Shown here in pieces: positions 26,530 through 35,927 of a stretch of 64,000 bases of DNA. Both the position numbers and the translations under genes were made by a program. Every line of letters starts with the position of its first letter. Positions within the stretch are counted from its first letter, which is position 1. The stretch comes from Bacteroides sp. GM023. Its GTDB lineage: Bacteria; Bacteroidota; Bacteroidia; Bacteroidales; Bacteroidaceae. Below the pieces are notes generated by a model. That model searched no databases and was not told where the DNA came from. It was given only the letters and a program-made list of their open reading frames with translations. The stretch spans positions 434,001-498,000 of the forward strand of contig NZ_JAAXGE010000009.1 of assembly GCF_014750685.1 (NCBI RefSeq), written 5' to 3'.

Positions 26530-26538
26530 TATTTTTGC
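26530..26538 (+). promoter_or_regulatory. -7 promoter box just before the susC-like start
   Basis: TATTTTTGC matches the -7 consensus and lies 6 bases before the ATG at 26545. It excludes the in-frame start at 26497 if it is used. No -33 TTTG at a normal distance. Confidence 0.45.
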
Positions 26539-26544
26539 AGCATA

Positions 26545-29500
26545 ATGAATGCTTGGTTTATTGTAATATCATTGAGAGTAAGAGTTATTGTAAGTTGCTG
26601 TTTTTTAAGCCTGTTCTTTTTCATTAGTGAAAATAGCTACGCTTCAGAGCAACAAGTGTCTAAACAAACAATAGAAACCCCTGCTTATAAAACTACAGTA
26701 AGGGGACGAGTTGTTGACACCAATGGCGAACCGCTAATCGGTGCAACTGTACGTGAAAAAGGGGGAGCCAATGGAACCGTGACCGATATTGACGGAATTT
26801 TCTTTTTATCCATTCCGGATAGTGCTGTTTTACAAATATCCTTTGTGGGCTATGAAACGATGGAAGTCAGGGTAGCAGGCAGAGCTATGCTTGAAATCAC
26901 CCTCCAGGAAAATGCCATAGAGCTTGACCATGTTATTGTGACCGCCCTGGGGCTTGAAAAGGATGAGGCTACACTGGCTTACTCCGCACAGAAAATAAAA
27001 GGAGAAGAACTCAGCCGCGTAAAAGAAATAAATATGATTACCGCCCTTGCCGGAAAAGCTGCCGGGGTGCAAGTCAATAAAAACTCATCCGGTATGGGTG
27101 GTTCTGCGAAAATCAGTCTTCGTGGTATCCGTTCGGCTTTCGGAGATAACCAACCGCTGTATGTAATAGACGGAGTACCGATGTCCAATACCTCTTCGGA
27201 ACAATCTTATTCAGCTATTGGTGGAACAGCCAATGCCGGAAACAGGGATGGGGGAGACGGTATCTCGAATCTGAACCCGGAAGATGTGGAAAGTATCAGT
27301 ATCCTGAAAGGTGCTCCCGCCGCCGCTCTATACGGAAGTATGGCAGCCAATGGCGTAATCCTTATTACTACCAAGAAAGGAAATTCTACCGGACAGAGAA
27401 ATATTCATTTTTCTACCGGATTGACTTTTGATAAAGCGTTCAGCCTGCCTAAGATGCAAAATCACTATGGAGTAAGTGACGCGGTAGACAGTTGGGGGGA
27501 AAAGGGGTATTTGCCGACGAATAATACTCTGAAAGATTTCTTCCGTACGGGACTGACATCCATCACTTCCGTATCCGTAAGCTATGGAAATGAAAGCCTG
27601 CAAACTTACTTCTCTTATGCCAATACAACCGGAAAAGGGATTATTGACAAGAATAAACTGAGAAAACACAATTTCAATTTGCGTGAAACAGCCACCATGT
27701 TCAATAAACGTCTGAAACTGGATGGTAACGTTAATGTCATGAAGCAAACGGTAGAGAATAAACCCGTTTCAGGTGGTTTCTATATGAATCCGTTGGTAGG
27801 ACTTTACCGCTTTCCCAGGGGAGAGGATTTATCTTATTATAAAGATAACTTTGAAACCTATGATGCCGAAAGAAAACTAGGTGTGCAAAACTGGCATACG
27901 TTTACCGAGGACTTTGAACAAAATCCCTATTGGATTGTGAACCGCATACAAAGTAAGGAAACACGTACGCGCGTCATCCTTTCCCTTTCAGCCAGTTTCA
28001 AAGTAAATAACTGGTTGACAATTCAGGCTCGTGGCAATATGGATTATTGGAGTGATAAGTTACGCCAGCAATTCTATGCCACTACCGCTACCGCTTTGTG
28101 TGGAGCAAACGGACGTTATATTGAGATGGACTATCAGGAGACGCAGATGTATGGCGACGTCATGGCTATGTTTAAGAAAACCTGGGGGGACTTTACACTG
28201 GATGCAGCCATTGGTGGCAGTATCAATGATAGAGTTACCAACTCCACGCGCTATGACTCGAAGAACGCTTCTTTGAAATTTGCTAATGTGTTCAATATAG
28301 CCAATATCGTAATGAATAGCTCCGCCAGTATCGACCAAAAAATAGATGAACATCGACAATTGCAATCTCTCTTTGGAACGGCACAGATTGGCTATAAGGA
28401 AAAAATATTCCTTGACTTGACAGCCCGCAATGACTGGGCGTCCACTCTCTCTCATACAACGCATGAAAAATCAGGTTTCGCTTACCCTTCCGTCGGTCTT
28501 TCCATGCTGCTCGATAAATGGGTAAAGATGCCCGAATGGGTTTCTTTTGCAAAACTGCGTGGTGCTTACAGTAAGGTAGGTAACGATATTCCACCGCATA
28601 TAACCAATCCCTCGTCACATGTTAATGCCGGCGGAGAGATACAGGCGAATGATGCAGCCCCTTTTAGAGAAATGGAACCGGAAATGACTCATGCCATCGA
28701 ATTTGGAACGGAATGGCGATTCTTCCAGCATCGCTTGGGAGTCAACCTGACTTTTTATCGTACCAATACTTATAATCAGTTTTTCAAACTTCCTGCGCTT
28801 GCCGGAGATGAATATGCTTTCCGATATGTAAATGCCGGAAATATTCAGAACCGGGGATGGGAATTAACACTGAATGCAACTCCGGTGCTGACCTCTGATT
28901 TCAGTTGGAAAACTTCTCTGAACTTCTCTTCCAATAAAAATAAGATTGTGAAGCTGCATGATGATTTGCAGGAGATGGTCTATGGCCCTACCAGCTTTTC
29001 GTCCAGCTATGCAATGAAACTTATCAAAGGCGGCTCTATCGGCGATATTTATGGCAAAGCTTTTGTGCGTGACGACAAAGGAAATATTGTCTACGAAACA
29101 GAAGGCGATAATAAAGGGCTTCCGTCAGTGGAAGGAGACGGCAATACGATAAAAGTAGGAAATGCCAACCCCGTCTTTATGATGGGATGGAACCATACCT
29201 TCTCTTACAAAGGTTTCAGCCTTTACTTCCTGCTCGATTGGCGTTACGGCGGCAAAGTGCTTTCACAGACACAGGCAGAAATGGACCTTTACGGAGTCTC
29301 TGAAGTAACGGCCGATGCCCGTGATAAAGGATATGTCATACTCGAAGGGCAGAAAATAAACAACGTAAAAGGATTCTACAAGACAGTGGGCGGACGTGCC
29401 GGAGTGACGGAGTACTATATGTACGATGCCACCAACCTGCGATTGCGCGAGGTGTCGTTAAGCTATAATCTCCCCAAGCAATGGTTGCAGAAAACGAAAG

Positions 29501-29673
29501 TCCTGAAAGATGTGCAGCTTGCGTTTGTAGCCCGCAATCTCTGTTTCTTGTATAAGAAAGCTCCTTTTGACCCGGATTTAGTACTTTCTACGGGAAATGA
29601 CAACCAGGGTATCGAAGTATTCGGAATGCCCACCACCCGGAGTTTGGGCTTCTCAGTGAAATGTGAATTTTAA
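26545..29673 (+). CDS. SusC/RagA family TonB-dependent outer-membrane receptor
   Basis: 1042 aa from MNAWFIV. Signal peptide, carboxypeptidase-regulatory-like domain (VRGRVVDTNGEPLIGATV), plug domain with SLRGIRS and PLYVIDGVPMSN, and LNPEDVESISILKGAPAAAL (the SusC signature), then a long beta barrel ending in aromatic residues (VKCEF). Imports a ligand with its SusD partner using TonB energy. A SusD gene follows after 15 bases, then a Tsx-like porin and an NCS2 permease, so a nucleobase or nucleoside is a plausible ligand. No glycoside hydrolase is adjacent. Start choice discussed at 26530. Confidence 0.93.
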   Translation: MNAWFIVISLRVRVIVSCCFLSLFFFISENSYASEQQVSKQTIETPAYKTTVRGRVVDTNGEPLIGATVREKGGANGTVTDIDGIFFLSIPDSAVLQISFVGYETMEVRVAGRAMLEITLQENAIELDHVIVTALGLEKDEATLAYSAQKIKGEELSRVKEINMITALAGKAAGVQVNKNSSGMGGSAKISLRGIRSAFGDNQPLYVIDGVPMSNTSSEQSYSAIGGTANAGNRDGGDGISNLNPEDVESISILKGAPAAALYGSMAANGVILITTKKGNSTGQRNIHFSTGLTFDKAFSLPKMQNHYGVSDAVDSWGEKGYLPTNNTLKDFFRTGLTSITSVSVSYGNESLQTYFSYANTTGKGIIDKNKLRKHNFNLRETATMFNKRLKLDGNVNVMKQTVENKPVSGGFYMNPLVGLYRFPRGEDLSYYKDNFETYDAERKLGVQNWHTFTEDFEQNPYWIVNRIQSKETRTRVILSLSASFKVNNWLTIQARGNMDYWSDKLRQQFYATTATALCGANGRYIEMDYQETQMYGDVMAMFKKTWGDFTLDAAIGGSINDRVTNSTRYDSKNASLKFANVFNIANIVMNSSASIDQKIDEHRQLQSLFGTAQIGYKEKIFLDLTARNDWASTLSHTTHEKSGFAYPSVGLSMLLDKWVKMPEWVSFAKLRGAYSKVGNDIPPHITNPSSHVNAGGEIQANDAAPFREMEPEMTHAIEFGTEWRFFQHRLGVNLTFYRTNTYNQFFKLPALAGDEYAFRYVNAGNIQNRGWELTLNATPVLTSDFSWKTSLNFSSNKNKIVKLHDDLQEMVYGPTSFSSSYAMKLIKGGSIGDIYGKAFVRDDKGNIVYETEGDNKGLPSVEGDGNTIKVGNANPVFMMGWNHTFSYKGFSLYFLLDWRYGGKVLSQTQAEMDLYGVSEVTADARDKGYVILEGQKINNVKGFYKTVGGRAGVTEYYMYDATNLRLREVSLSYNLPKQWLQKTKVLKDVQLAFVARNLCFLYKKAPFDPDLVLSTGNDNQGIEVFGMPTTRSLGFSVKCEF

Positions 29674-29688
29674 AAGTAGGAGAGAGGA

Positions 29689-31284
29689 ATGAAGAAGAAA
29701 TATATACATCTATACCTGATAGGATTACTGCTGCTTTCCGTCGCTTGTACCGGAAACTTCCGTGACTATAACACCGACTTGTCCGGTATCACGGACGACG
29801 ACCTGATTATTGACGATAACGGCTATGGAATCCGCATAGGAATTATCCAACAAGGCATTTACTTTAATTACGACTTCGGAAAAGGAAAGAACTGGCCTTT
29901 CCAGTTGATACAGAACCTGAATGCGGATATGTTCAGCGGCTATATGCATGACGGCAAACCATTGAACGGCGGTTCGCACAACTCCGACTATAATATGCAG
30001 GATGGCTGGAACAGCGCCATGTGGACACATATGTACTCCTATATCTTTCCTCAAATATACCAATCGGAGAATGCTACCCGTAACACGCAACCGGCTCTGT
30101 TCGCTATCACCAAAATCTTAAAGGTAGAAGCCATGCATCGGGTAACGGATTATTACGGCCCTATCATCTACAAAAACTTCGCCAACGCAGCCAACCATTA
30201 TCGTCCCGACACCCAAAAGGATGTCTATTATGAATTCTTCAATGAGCTCGACTCTGCCGTTGTTGCCCTTACCGGCTACATAGAGGAAAATCCGGATGCT
30301 AACGGCTTCGCCCGTTTCGATATTCTGCTGGATGGCAAATATTCCTCCTGGATGAAATTCGCCAATTCCCTGCGCCTGCGTCTTGCCATGCGTCTTGCAT
30401 CTGTTGCTCCCGGTAAGGCACAAACTGAAATTGCAAAAATAAAGGAAAACGACTACGGTTTCTTTGAAATGGTAACTGAGGGAGCGTCAGTCTCCACCCA
30501 ATCTGGATATACCAACCCGTTAGGAGAACTCAACCTCGTTTGGAATGAAACCTATATGAGTGCCCCGATGGAATCCATCCTGACAGGCTACAAAGACCCC
30601 CGCTTAAAAGCCTACTTCACACCTTGTACGGACGCAGCACTCAACAAAGGATATCGTGGCATCCGCCAGGGAACCTGCTTTGCCCACAACCATTATGCCG
30701 GACTGTCAAAACTCTCTGTCACCCAATCTACCGACGCCCCTCTGATGACCGCCTCGGAAATTTGGTTCCTGCGCGCTGAAGCCGCTTTACGTGGATGGAC
30801 AGACGAAGATGAAGAAATCTGCTATCGGAACGGAGTGATTACTTCTTTCCAACAATGGGGAGTCTACGGTGTAGAAGACTATTTGCAAAGCGAACTGACT
30901 GCTTCGGACTTTATCGACACCTACGACGAAGAAAATAACATCGAAGCCCGTTGCAAAGTCTCCCCAAAATGGAGTCAGCAGGACGATAAAGAAACGAAAC
31001 TCGAAAAGATAATCACTCAAAAATGGATTGCCATGTTCCCCGAAGGCTGTGAAGCCTGGGCTGAACAAAGGCGAACCGGCTATCCACGCCTATTCCCCGT
31101 GCGCTTCAATCACAGCAAAAACGGATGCATAGATACGGAAATCATGGTACGCCGTCTCAACTTCCCCGGCACCCTGCAAACAGAAGACCCGGAACAATAT
31201 CTTGCCCTCGTTGAAGCTCTGAACGGAGAAGACCATGGCGGCACCCGTCTTTGGTGGGATACAGGAAATAACAACCTGGAATAA
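29689..31284 (+). CDS. SusD/RagB family outer-membrane lipoprotein
   Basis: 531 aa. Lipobox at LLSVAC (Cys20). Helical SusD-like fold of the SusD-like_2 type, with a YNTDLSGI N-terminal segment and repeated Trp/Tyr-rich helices; the C-terminal KIITQKWIAMFPEG is typical. It forms the lid over the SusC barrel and captures ligand at the cell surface. Partner of the preceding gene. Composition becomes C-rich in this gene and stays so to about 38 kb. Confidence 0.92.
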   Translation: MKKKYIHLYLIGLLLLSVACTGNFRDYNTDLSGITDDDLIIDDNGYGIRIGIIQQGIYFNYDFGKGKNWPFQLIQNLNADMFSGYMHDGKPLNGGSHNSDYNMQDGWNSAMWTHMYSYIFPQIYQSENATRNTQPALFAITKILKVEAMHRVTDYYGPIIYKNFANAANHYRPDTQKDVYYEFFNELDSAVVALTGYIEENPDANGFARFDILLDGKYSSWMKFANSLRLRLAMRLASVAPGKAQTEIAKIKENDYGFFEMVTEGASVSTQSGYTNPLGELNLVWNETYMSAPMESILTGYKDPRLKAYFTPCTDAALNKGYRGIRQGTCFAHNHYAGLSKLSVTQSTDAPLMTASEIWFLRAEAALRGWTDEDEEICYRNGVITSFQQWGVYGVEDYLQSELTASDFIDTYDEENNIEARCKVSPKWSQQDDKETKLEKIITQKWIAMFPEGCEAWAEQRRTGYPRLFPVRFNHSKNGCIDTEIMVRRLNFPGTLQTEDPEQYLALVEALNGEDHGGTRLWWDTGNNNLE

Positions 31285-31325
31285 AAAATCTATGAAAGTA
31301 ATGTGTGTATATGTATAGGTTTAAC

Positions 31326-31334
31326 TAATTTTGC
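31326..31334 (+). promoter_or_regulatory. -7 promoter box before the DUF5020 gene
   Basis: TAATTTTGC is a perfect -7 box 25 bases before the ATG at 31359. The porin-permease pair may therefore be transcribed separately from, or in addition to, the SusCD transcript. Confidence 0.5.
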
Positions 31335-31358
31335 ACCTTCATTTAAACACATTTATTC

Positions 31359-32066
31359 ATGAAACAGATTATTTCTGCTTTTTTCCTCTGTATGCTGCTT
31401 TCTGCCGTACCGGAATTGCGGGCGCAAAACATTCAGTTACATTACGATTTTGGACGCTCTCTGTACGATAAAGACCTGAAAGGCCGTCCCTTACTGACCT
31501 CTACCGTAGAGAAATTCCATCCCGACACTTTTGGAAGCACCTATTTCTTCGTAGATATGGACTATACTTCCAGCGGAGTAGCTTCCGCCTATTGGGAAAT
31601 AGCCCGTGAATTGAAATTCTGGAAAGGCCCTTTCTCCGCCCATCTTGAATATAACGGCGGCCTGGCCAAAGAATTTTCCTACAACAACGCCTACCTGGCC
31701 GGAGCTACCTACACTTTCAACAACACCTCTTTCACCAAAGGCTTCAGCCTGACTGCCATGTACAAGTACATCCAAAAACATAAATCGCCCAACAACTTCC
31801 AGTTGACAGGAACCTGGTACATACACTTCTGTAACAACCTGCTGACATTCTCCGGCTTTGCCGACTGGTGGCGCGAAGAAACTGCCTACGGAAAAACAAT
31901 CTTCCTCACCGAGCCGCAGTTTTGGGTAAACCTGAACCGTATCAAGGGAGTAAATAAAAACTTCAACCTCAGCGTAGGCTCTGAATTAGAATTAAGTAAT
32001 AACTTCGGTAATCGTGACGGCTTCTACGCCATCCCGACACTCGCCCTAAAATGGACATTGAATTAA
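31359..32066 (+). CDS. DUF5020 family outer-membrane protein, Tsx-like
   Basis: 235 aa. Signal peptide ending near LRAQ, then alternating beta strands and a terminal aromatic-containing strand (LALKWTLN), as in a small beta barrel. DUF5020 proteins resemble the nucleoside-specific channel Tsx. The stop codon is directly followed by the permease start, so the two are co-translated. Together they suggest an outer plus inner membrane route for nucleosides or nucleobases. Confidence 0.82.
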   Translation: MKQIISAFFLCMLLSAVPELRAQNIQLHYDFGRSLYDKDLKGRPLLTSTVEKFHPDTFGSTYFFVDMDYTSSGVASAYWEIARELKFWKGPFSAHLEYNGGLAKEFSYNNAYLAGATYTFNNTSFTKGFSLTAMYKYIQKHKSPNNFQLTGTWYIHFCNNLLTFSGFADWWREETAYGKTIFLTEPQFWVNLNRIKGVNKNFNLSVGSELELSNNFGNRDGFYAIPTLALKWTLN

Positions 32067-33383
32067 ATGAAAACAGACCTGATTTACGGTGTAGAAGACC
32101 GTCCGCCTTTTAAAGATGCCCTGTTTGCAGCCCTGCAACATCTTTTGGCTATCTTCGTCGCCATCATCACCCCACCGCTTATCATCGCAAGTGCCCTGAA
32201 ACTGGACGTAGAAAAAACGAGCTTCCTGGTTTCCATGTCCCTTTTTGCTTCGGGAGTATCCACCTTCATCCAATGCCGTCGCATCGGCTCGATAGGAGCG
32301 GGACTACTCTGCATCCAGGGAACCAGCTTCTCCTTTATAGGCCCTATCATCGCTACCGGACTCGTCGGTGGCTTGCCCTTAATCTTTGGCTCCTGCATGG
32401 CTGCCGCACCTATCGAAATGATTGTCAGCCGCACATTCAAATACCTGCGCAACATTATCACCCCGCTGGTATCCGGTATCGTCGTCCTGCTCATCGGGTT
32501 AAGCCTGATAAAAGTCGGCATCGTTTCCTGTGGCGGCGGATTTTCCGCTATGGATAACGGCACATTCGCCACTTGGGAGAACCTCTCAATCGCAGCACTG
32601 GTACTCCTGAGCGTATTATTCTTTAACCGTTGCCGGAACAAATACCTGCGTATGAGCTCCATCGTACTCGGACTCTGCCTGGGCTATGGCCTTGCCTTCG
32701 CCCTCGGGAAAGTCGACATGAGTGCACTCAACATAGAAATGCTGATGAGCTTCAACATCCCGCAACCTTTCAAATACGGCATTGACTTCAACGTCTCTTC
32801 CTTCATAGCCATCGGCCTGGTCTATCTGATAACAGCCATCGAAGCCACCGGAGACGTAACCGCCAACTCCATGATTTCCGGTCTTCCGATAGAAGGAGAC
32901 GCCTACCTGAAACGAGTTTCCGGTGGAGTAATGGCAGACGGATTCAACTCTTTCCTGGCCGGAGTATTCAACTCCTTCCCGAACTCCATCTTTGCCCAAA
33001 ACAACGGTATCATCCAACTCACCGGAGTAGCCAGCCGCTACGTCGGCTATTACATAGCTGCCATGCTGATACTTTTAGGACTATTCCCCATCGTAGGAGC
33101 CGTATTCTCCCTGATGCCCGACCCCGTATTGGGTGGCGCCACCCTGCTAATGTTCGGCACAGTAGCCGCAGCAGGTATCCGCATCATTTCCTCACAGGAA
33201 ATCGGTCGTAAAGAAACTCTGGTATTAGCAGTCAGCCTTTCTTTGGGATTGGGTGTAGAATTAATGCCGGACGTATTACAACAAGCCCCCGAAGCGATTC
33301 GAAGCATATTCTCTTCAGGAATCACCACCGGCGGCCTCACTGCAATTATAGCAAATATAGTAATACGGGTGAAAGAAAATTAA
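32067..33383 (+). CDS. NCS2 family nucleobase:cation symporter (xanthine/uracil permease)
   Basis: 438 aa with many membrane segments. Family motifs include QCRRIGSIGAGLLCIQGTSF near residue 70, the substrate-site acidic segment ITAIEATGDVT (about 253-263) and FNSFPNSIFAQNNGII (about 298-313). NCS2 transporters bring uracil, xanthine, urate or other purines into the cytoplasm with H+ or Na+. The E-to-TGD motif resembles xanthine/uric acid-type members; this is not decisive. Adjacent to a Tsx-like porin and a SusCD pair. Confidence 0.92.
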   Translation: MKTDLIYGVEDRPPFKDALFAALQHLLAIFVAIITPPLIIASALKLDVEKTSFLVSMSLFASGVSTFIQCRRIGSIGAGLLCIQGTSFSFIGPIIATGLVGGLPLIFGSCMAAAPIEMIVSRTFKYLRNIITPLVSGIVVLLIGLSLIKVGIVSCGGGFSAMDNGTFATWENLSIAALVLLSVLFFNRCRNKYLRMSSIVLGLCLGYGLAFALGKVDMSALNIEMLMSFNIPQPFKYGIDFNVSSFIAIGLVYLITAIEATGDVTANSMISGLPIEGDAYLKRVSGGVMADGFNSFLAGVFNSFPNSIFAQNNGIIQLTGVASRYVGYYIAAMLILLGLFPIVGAVFSLMPDPVLGGATLLMFGTVAAAGIRIISSQEIGRKETLVLAVSLSLGLGVELMPDVLQQAPEAIRSIFSSGITTGGLTAIIANIVIRVKEN

Positions 33384-33389
33384 GTATCA

Positions 33390-33435
33390 GGTATCAGTAT
33401 TAAGTATTAGCCGTAGTCGATTAATACTTGATACC
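33390..33435. terminator. imperfect hairpin between convergent genes
   Basis: GGTATCAGTATTAAGTATTA (33390-33409) pairs imperfectly with TAATACTTGATACC (33422-33435). It separates the permease gene from the convergent KamA-family gene. There is no clear T run, so its terminator activity is uncertain. Confidence 0.45.
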
Positions 33436-35576
33436 TAATTCTCAATACTTAAATTACTCATTTTATCAGTAATATGGAAGGGGAAATCAGGATACTCGTA
33501 AAGACTGAAACGAGGTTCGGTTTCCCCTTTCGTATAGCTCCATATAGAAGCATAATCTTCCGGGTCTTCCCCCATTCGTGCCAACTGGCGCAGGTAAGCC
33601 GCCAACGACTTATTCTCCACAATATAAATCTGTCCCATCTGATTGATAATCGGACTATGATGGCGCGTGCCATCATGCTCAAAACGCAGAATACGTTTCC
33701 CTTCTTCCGTCAGTCCCACCAACTGGAAAGTCATACTCTTACCGATAGCCGGCAAATTCAATACGCTACGGTCTGTAGCAAGGAAAGGTAAATGATGCTT
33801 TCTCATAAAGCGTCTCAACTGCTTGGCGACATCCTCTTTGGTCTCCTCTTCCGTTCCCACTTTCGTCTCCAAAATCCGATACAACTCTTCCGCCTGCTCC
33901 GAAGTCATCCGTCCATATATCTTTTCCTCCTGCTGCTCCTGCATCGAACGACTGTTCGGCGCAAATACCGCATAATTCTCATTGAATCCCTTCACGGAAA
34001 AAGTATAATAACACATCACTCCCAAAGAATTGAGCACCTGCCGAAGCCGTGTAGTATGTCCCCGTCGCGAAGCCGCCACCGTATATACCAACTGATTCGT
34101 AATAATCCATCCCGCAGAAAGAATCTTCCGAATCGCCTCTTTAGCTTCCGGCGTCACCTCCAGCGGTGTCTGAAAATGCGTCTGAATAATAAACTGCTTC
34201 ACCCCGACAGCCGAAGCCTTCTCCTTAAACTCACGCAAAAGTTCCACCAGCCCGTCATTGATACGCATCGGCAAATAAGCCAACAACCGCGACCCCAACC
34301 GTACCCGTTGCAACTCCGCATATTTCTCACCTTCCGGCCGTTCAAGATTCGCTTTCTGCTTACGCACAGCCATCCGATACACCGCATCCAAAATATGCTG
34401 AAGCGTCTTATTCTGACTCATCAACGCATCCCCACCGGTAATAAGAATATCCCGCAACTGCGTATCCTCTTCAAAGTATGTCATCAACCGCCGTAACTTG
34501 CGGTCCCACGACTCCTTCGGCCGTAAAGACTCAAACTCAAAATTCAACCGTTCACTCTGAAAATCATACATCCGCTGGCAAGAAGCACAAAGTCCGCCGC
34601 AAGCCCTTCCCATCGTATCAGGAATAAGAATAGCCACTTCCGGATACCTCCGGTGAATATTATGCCCGTCCGGCAACAACCACCCCGCCGCATTCGGCTT
34701 CCCAGACTCTACAATATCTTCTTTCTCCCACGCATGAATATTCCCATACGTCTCCACCAACCGCGGCGAATAAAGAATATAACTCCGAATTGCATCGTCA
34801 TTATACCCATATCCCGTAACATTCAGCAACGACAAATAATAAGGAGTCGCAAAAAACGGCATCCCCTTCTTCCGGGCCCGATAAAGCAAATACATAGTCT
34901 CCGACGAAAGCGAATTTCCCAAGAACCGGTTCAACTCCCCCGGACTCTTCACCGCCATCGCCAAATGAAAGCGGAAATCATTCCACCACTCACTCACCAA
35001 CCGGTACTTCTCCTCATAACTCATCCCATCCTCAAAGTGAAAACGCACCGAAGGCTTCGACTTCCTGTTCTCAATCTTCTGAATCAGCAAATGCAGCATC
35101 CGTTCCTTATTCTCGTCCCGCACCTCGCGTACCTCTTCATCCAACCCCGTTTCCCACCGGTCATTCCGATTCTTAATACGCTGAACCGACGGCAAAGGTA
35201 CTGCATCCCCCTTCAACCGACCGAACATCTGAAAAATCTCAATAAACAAATCCGTCGGCATCTCCATATTCTCCAACGTCCCCGTCAGAAACTCATAAAG
35301 CAACCGAATCGTCCGTACCGGCATATCCTGTCCCGTAGACAGTTCATGCACATCCACTCCATCATACTGAAGTAAAAGTCGAATTTGCTCCCTCGCCTCC
35401 TCCGCAGCCTCATTCTTCATACCACAAGCCCCCAGGAATTTCAGCAATCCAGCCTTAAAGTCGTCAACAGTAACGCTCCCCTCAGCTATCTCCACCAACT
35501 CCGGTATCTCCTGATTATAAATTTGTTTCAACTGTGAAAAAGTAAGCGTAAGCATTTTCTTTTGTTTCATAAGCAA
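33435..35576 (-). CDS. KamA family radical SAM protein (lysine 2,3-aminomutase-like)
   Basis: 713 aa. Radical SAM CX3CX2C motif CGGLCASC at residues 326-333, followed by a ITGGDALMS segment and the KamA-type QTHFQTP/TNQLVY motifs. True lysine 2,3-aminomutase is about 416 aa, so this has about 300 extra N-terminal residues not recognised by me. PLP dependence is expected from the family, but the PLP lysine is not assigned here. Substrate unknown. Starts at MLMKQKK; 35570 or 35555 are alternative ATGs. Confidence 0.82.
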   Translation of the reverse strand: MLMKQKKMLTLTFSQLKQIYNQEIPELVEIAEGSVTVDDFKAGLLKFLGACGMKNEAAEEAREQIRLLLQYDGVDVHELSTGQDMPVRTIRLLYEFLTGTLENMEMPTDLFIEIFQMFGRLKGDAVPLPSVQRIKNRNDRWETGLDEEVREVRDENKERMLHLLIQKIENRKSKPSVRFHFEDGMSYEEKYRLVSEWWNDFRFHLAMAVKSPGELNRFLGNSLSSETMYLLYRARKKGMPFFATPYYLSLLNVTGYGYNDDAIRSYILYSPRLVETYGNIHAWEKEDIVESGKPNAAGWLLPDGHNIHRRYPEVAILIPDTMGRACGGLCASCQRMYDFQSERLNFEFESLRPKESWDRKLRRLMTYFEEDTQLRDILITGGDALMSQNKTLQHILDAVYRMAVRKQKANLERPEGEKYAELQRVRLGSRLLAYLPMRINDGLVELLREFKEKASAVGVKQFIIQTHFQTPLEVTPEAKEAIRKILSAGWIITNQLVYTVAASRRGHTTRLRQVLNSLGVMCYYTFSVKGFNENYAVFAPNSRSMQEQQEEKIYGRMTSEQAEELYRILETKVGTEEETKEDVAKQLRRFMRKHHLPFLATDRSVLNLPAIGKSMTFQLVGLTEEGKRILRFEHDGTRHHSPIINQMGQIYIVENKSLAAYLRQLARMGEDPEDYASIWSYTKGETEPRFSLYEYPDFPFHITDKMSNLSIEN

Positions 35577-35686
35577 TCTATCTTTTTTTTATTATTGTTG
35601 TTTATTACAAAGTATAAGTCTAAAACATGAGTACTCCCCACACCCCGCATGGTTTCCCCGGCCTCGTCTGAACGGCGTCAAGCGTA

Positions 35687-35762
35687 GGTCTTATTCCCGG
35701 CGTTAAGAAGGGCAGACTGTTTGAGCGAAGCGAGTTTCTGCCCTTTAGCCGGGGATGAGACC
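35687..35762. repeat. long imperfect hairpin, probable dispersed intergenic element
   Basis: GGTCTTATTCCCGG pairs with CCGGGGATGAGACC and AAGGGCAGA with TCTGCCCTT, leaving a GCGAAGC-type inner loop (TTTGAGCGAAGCGAGTTT). The stem spans nearly the whole interval. Likely an RNA-forming or mobile palindrome. Confidence 0.6.
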
Positions 35763-35802
35763 GAAGTAGCCGGGCAGACGCAGCCTTGATTTTTTCTTTT
35801 TG

Positions 35803-35841
35803 GTACTTTTTCTTTTGTATCAAGACAAAAGAAAAAAGTAC
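35803..35841. repeat. 16-bp inverted repeat
   Basis: GTACTTTTTCTTTTGT (35803-35818) pairs with ACAAAAGAAAAAAGTAC (35825-35841) with one extra A, loop ATCAAG. Follows the large hairpin directly. Confidence 0.7.
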
Positions 35842-35852
35842 ATAAAGATAAC

Positions 35853-35885
35853 AAAAAAAGCGGAAGTACAAAACCCCCGCTTTTT
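35853..35885 (-). terminator. terminator of the 35928 gene
   Basis: AAAAAGCGG and CCGCTTTTT pair across a 14-base loop; on the minus strand the stem is followed by a T run. It lies about 40 bases after the stop codon at 35928. Confidence 0.7.
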
Positions 35886-35927
35886 CTATCATGTCAATCT
35901 TTACGATTTTCTAACATTTAAAGCAAC

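Larger units (their letters stand above)
35577..35927. other. non-coding spacer with a dispersed-repeat-like hairpin block
   Basis: About 350 bases without a gene. It holds a 76-base hairpin (35687-35762), a second inverted repeat (35803-35841) and a terminator for the next minus-strand gene (35853-35885). GC content is higher in the hairpin than around it. From memory, similar blocks occur in many Bacteroides spacers. Confidence 0.7.

Noticed and set aside
33792..35375. Two long plus-strand open frames of about 235 and 240 codons opposite the KamA gene
   Set aside because: They mirror the KamA-family frame and arise from the C-rich plus strand. They are rich in Arg, His, Ile and Pro with no fold or motif.
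35620..35892. A 90-codon minus-strand frame in the spacer after KamA
   Set aside because: It runs through the hairpin block and the inverted repeats and has a low-complexity composition.
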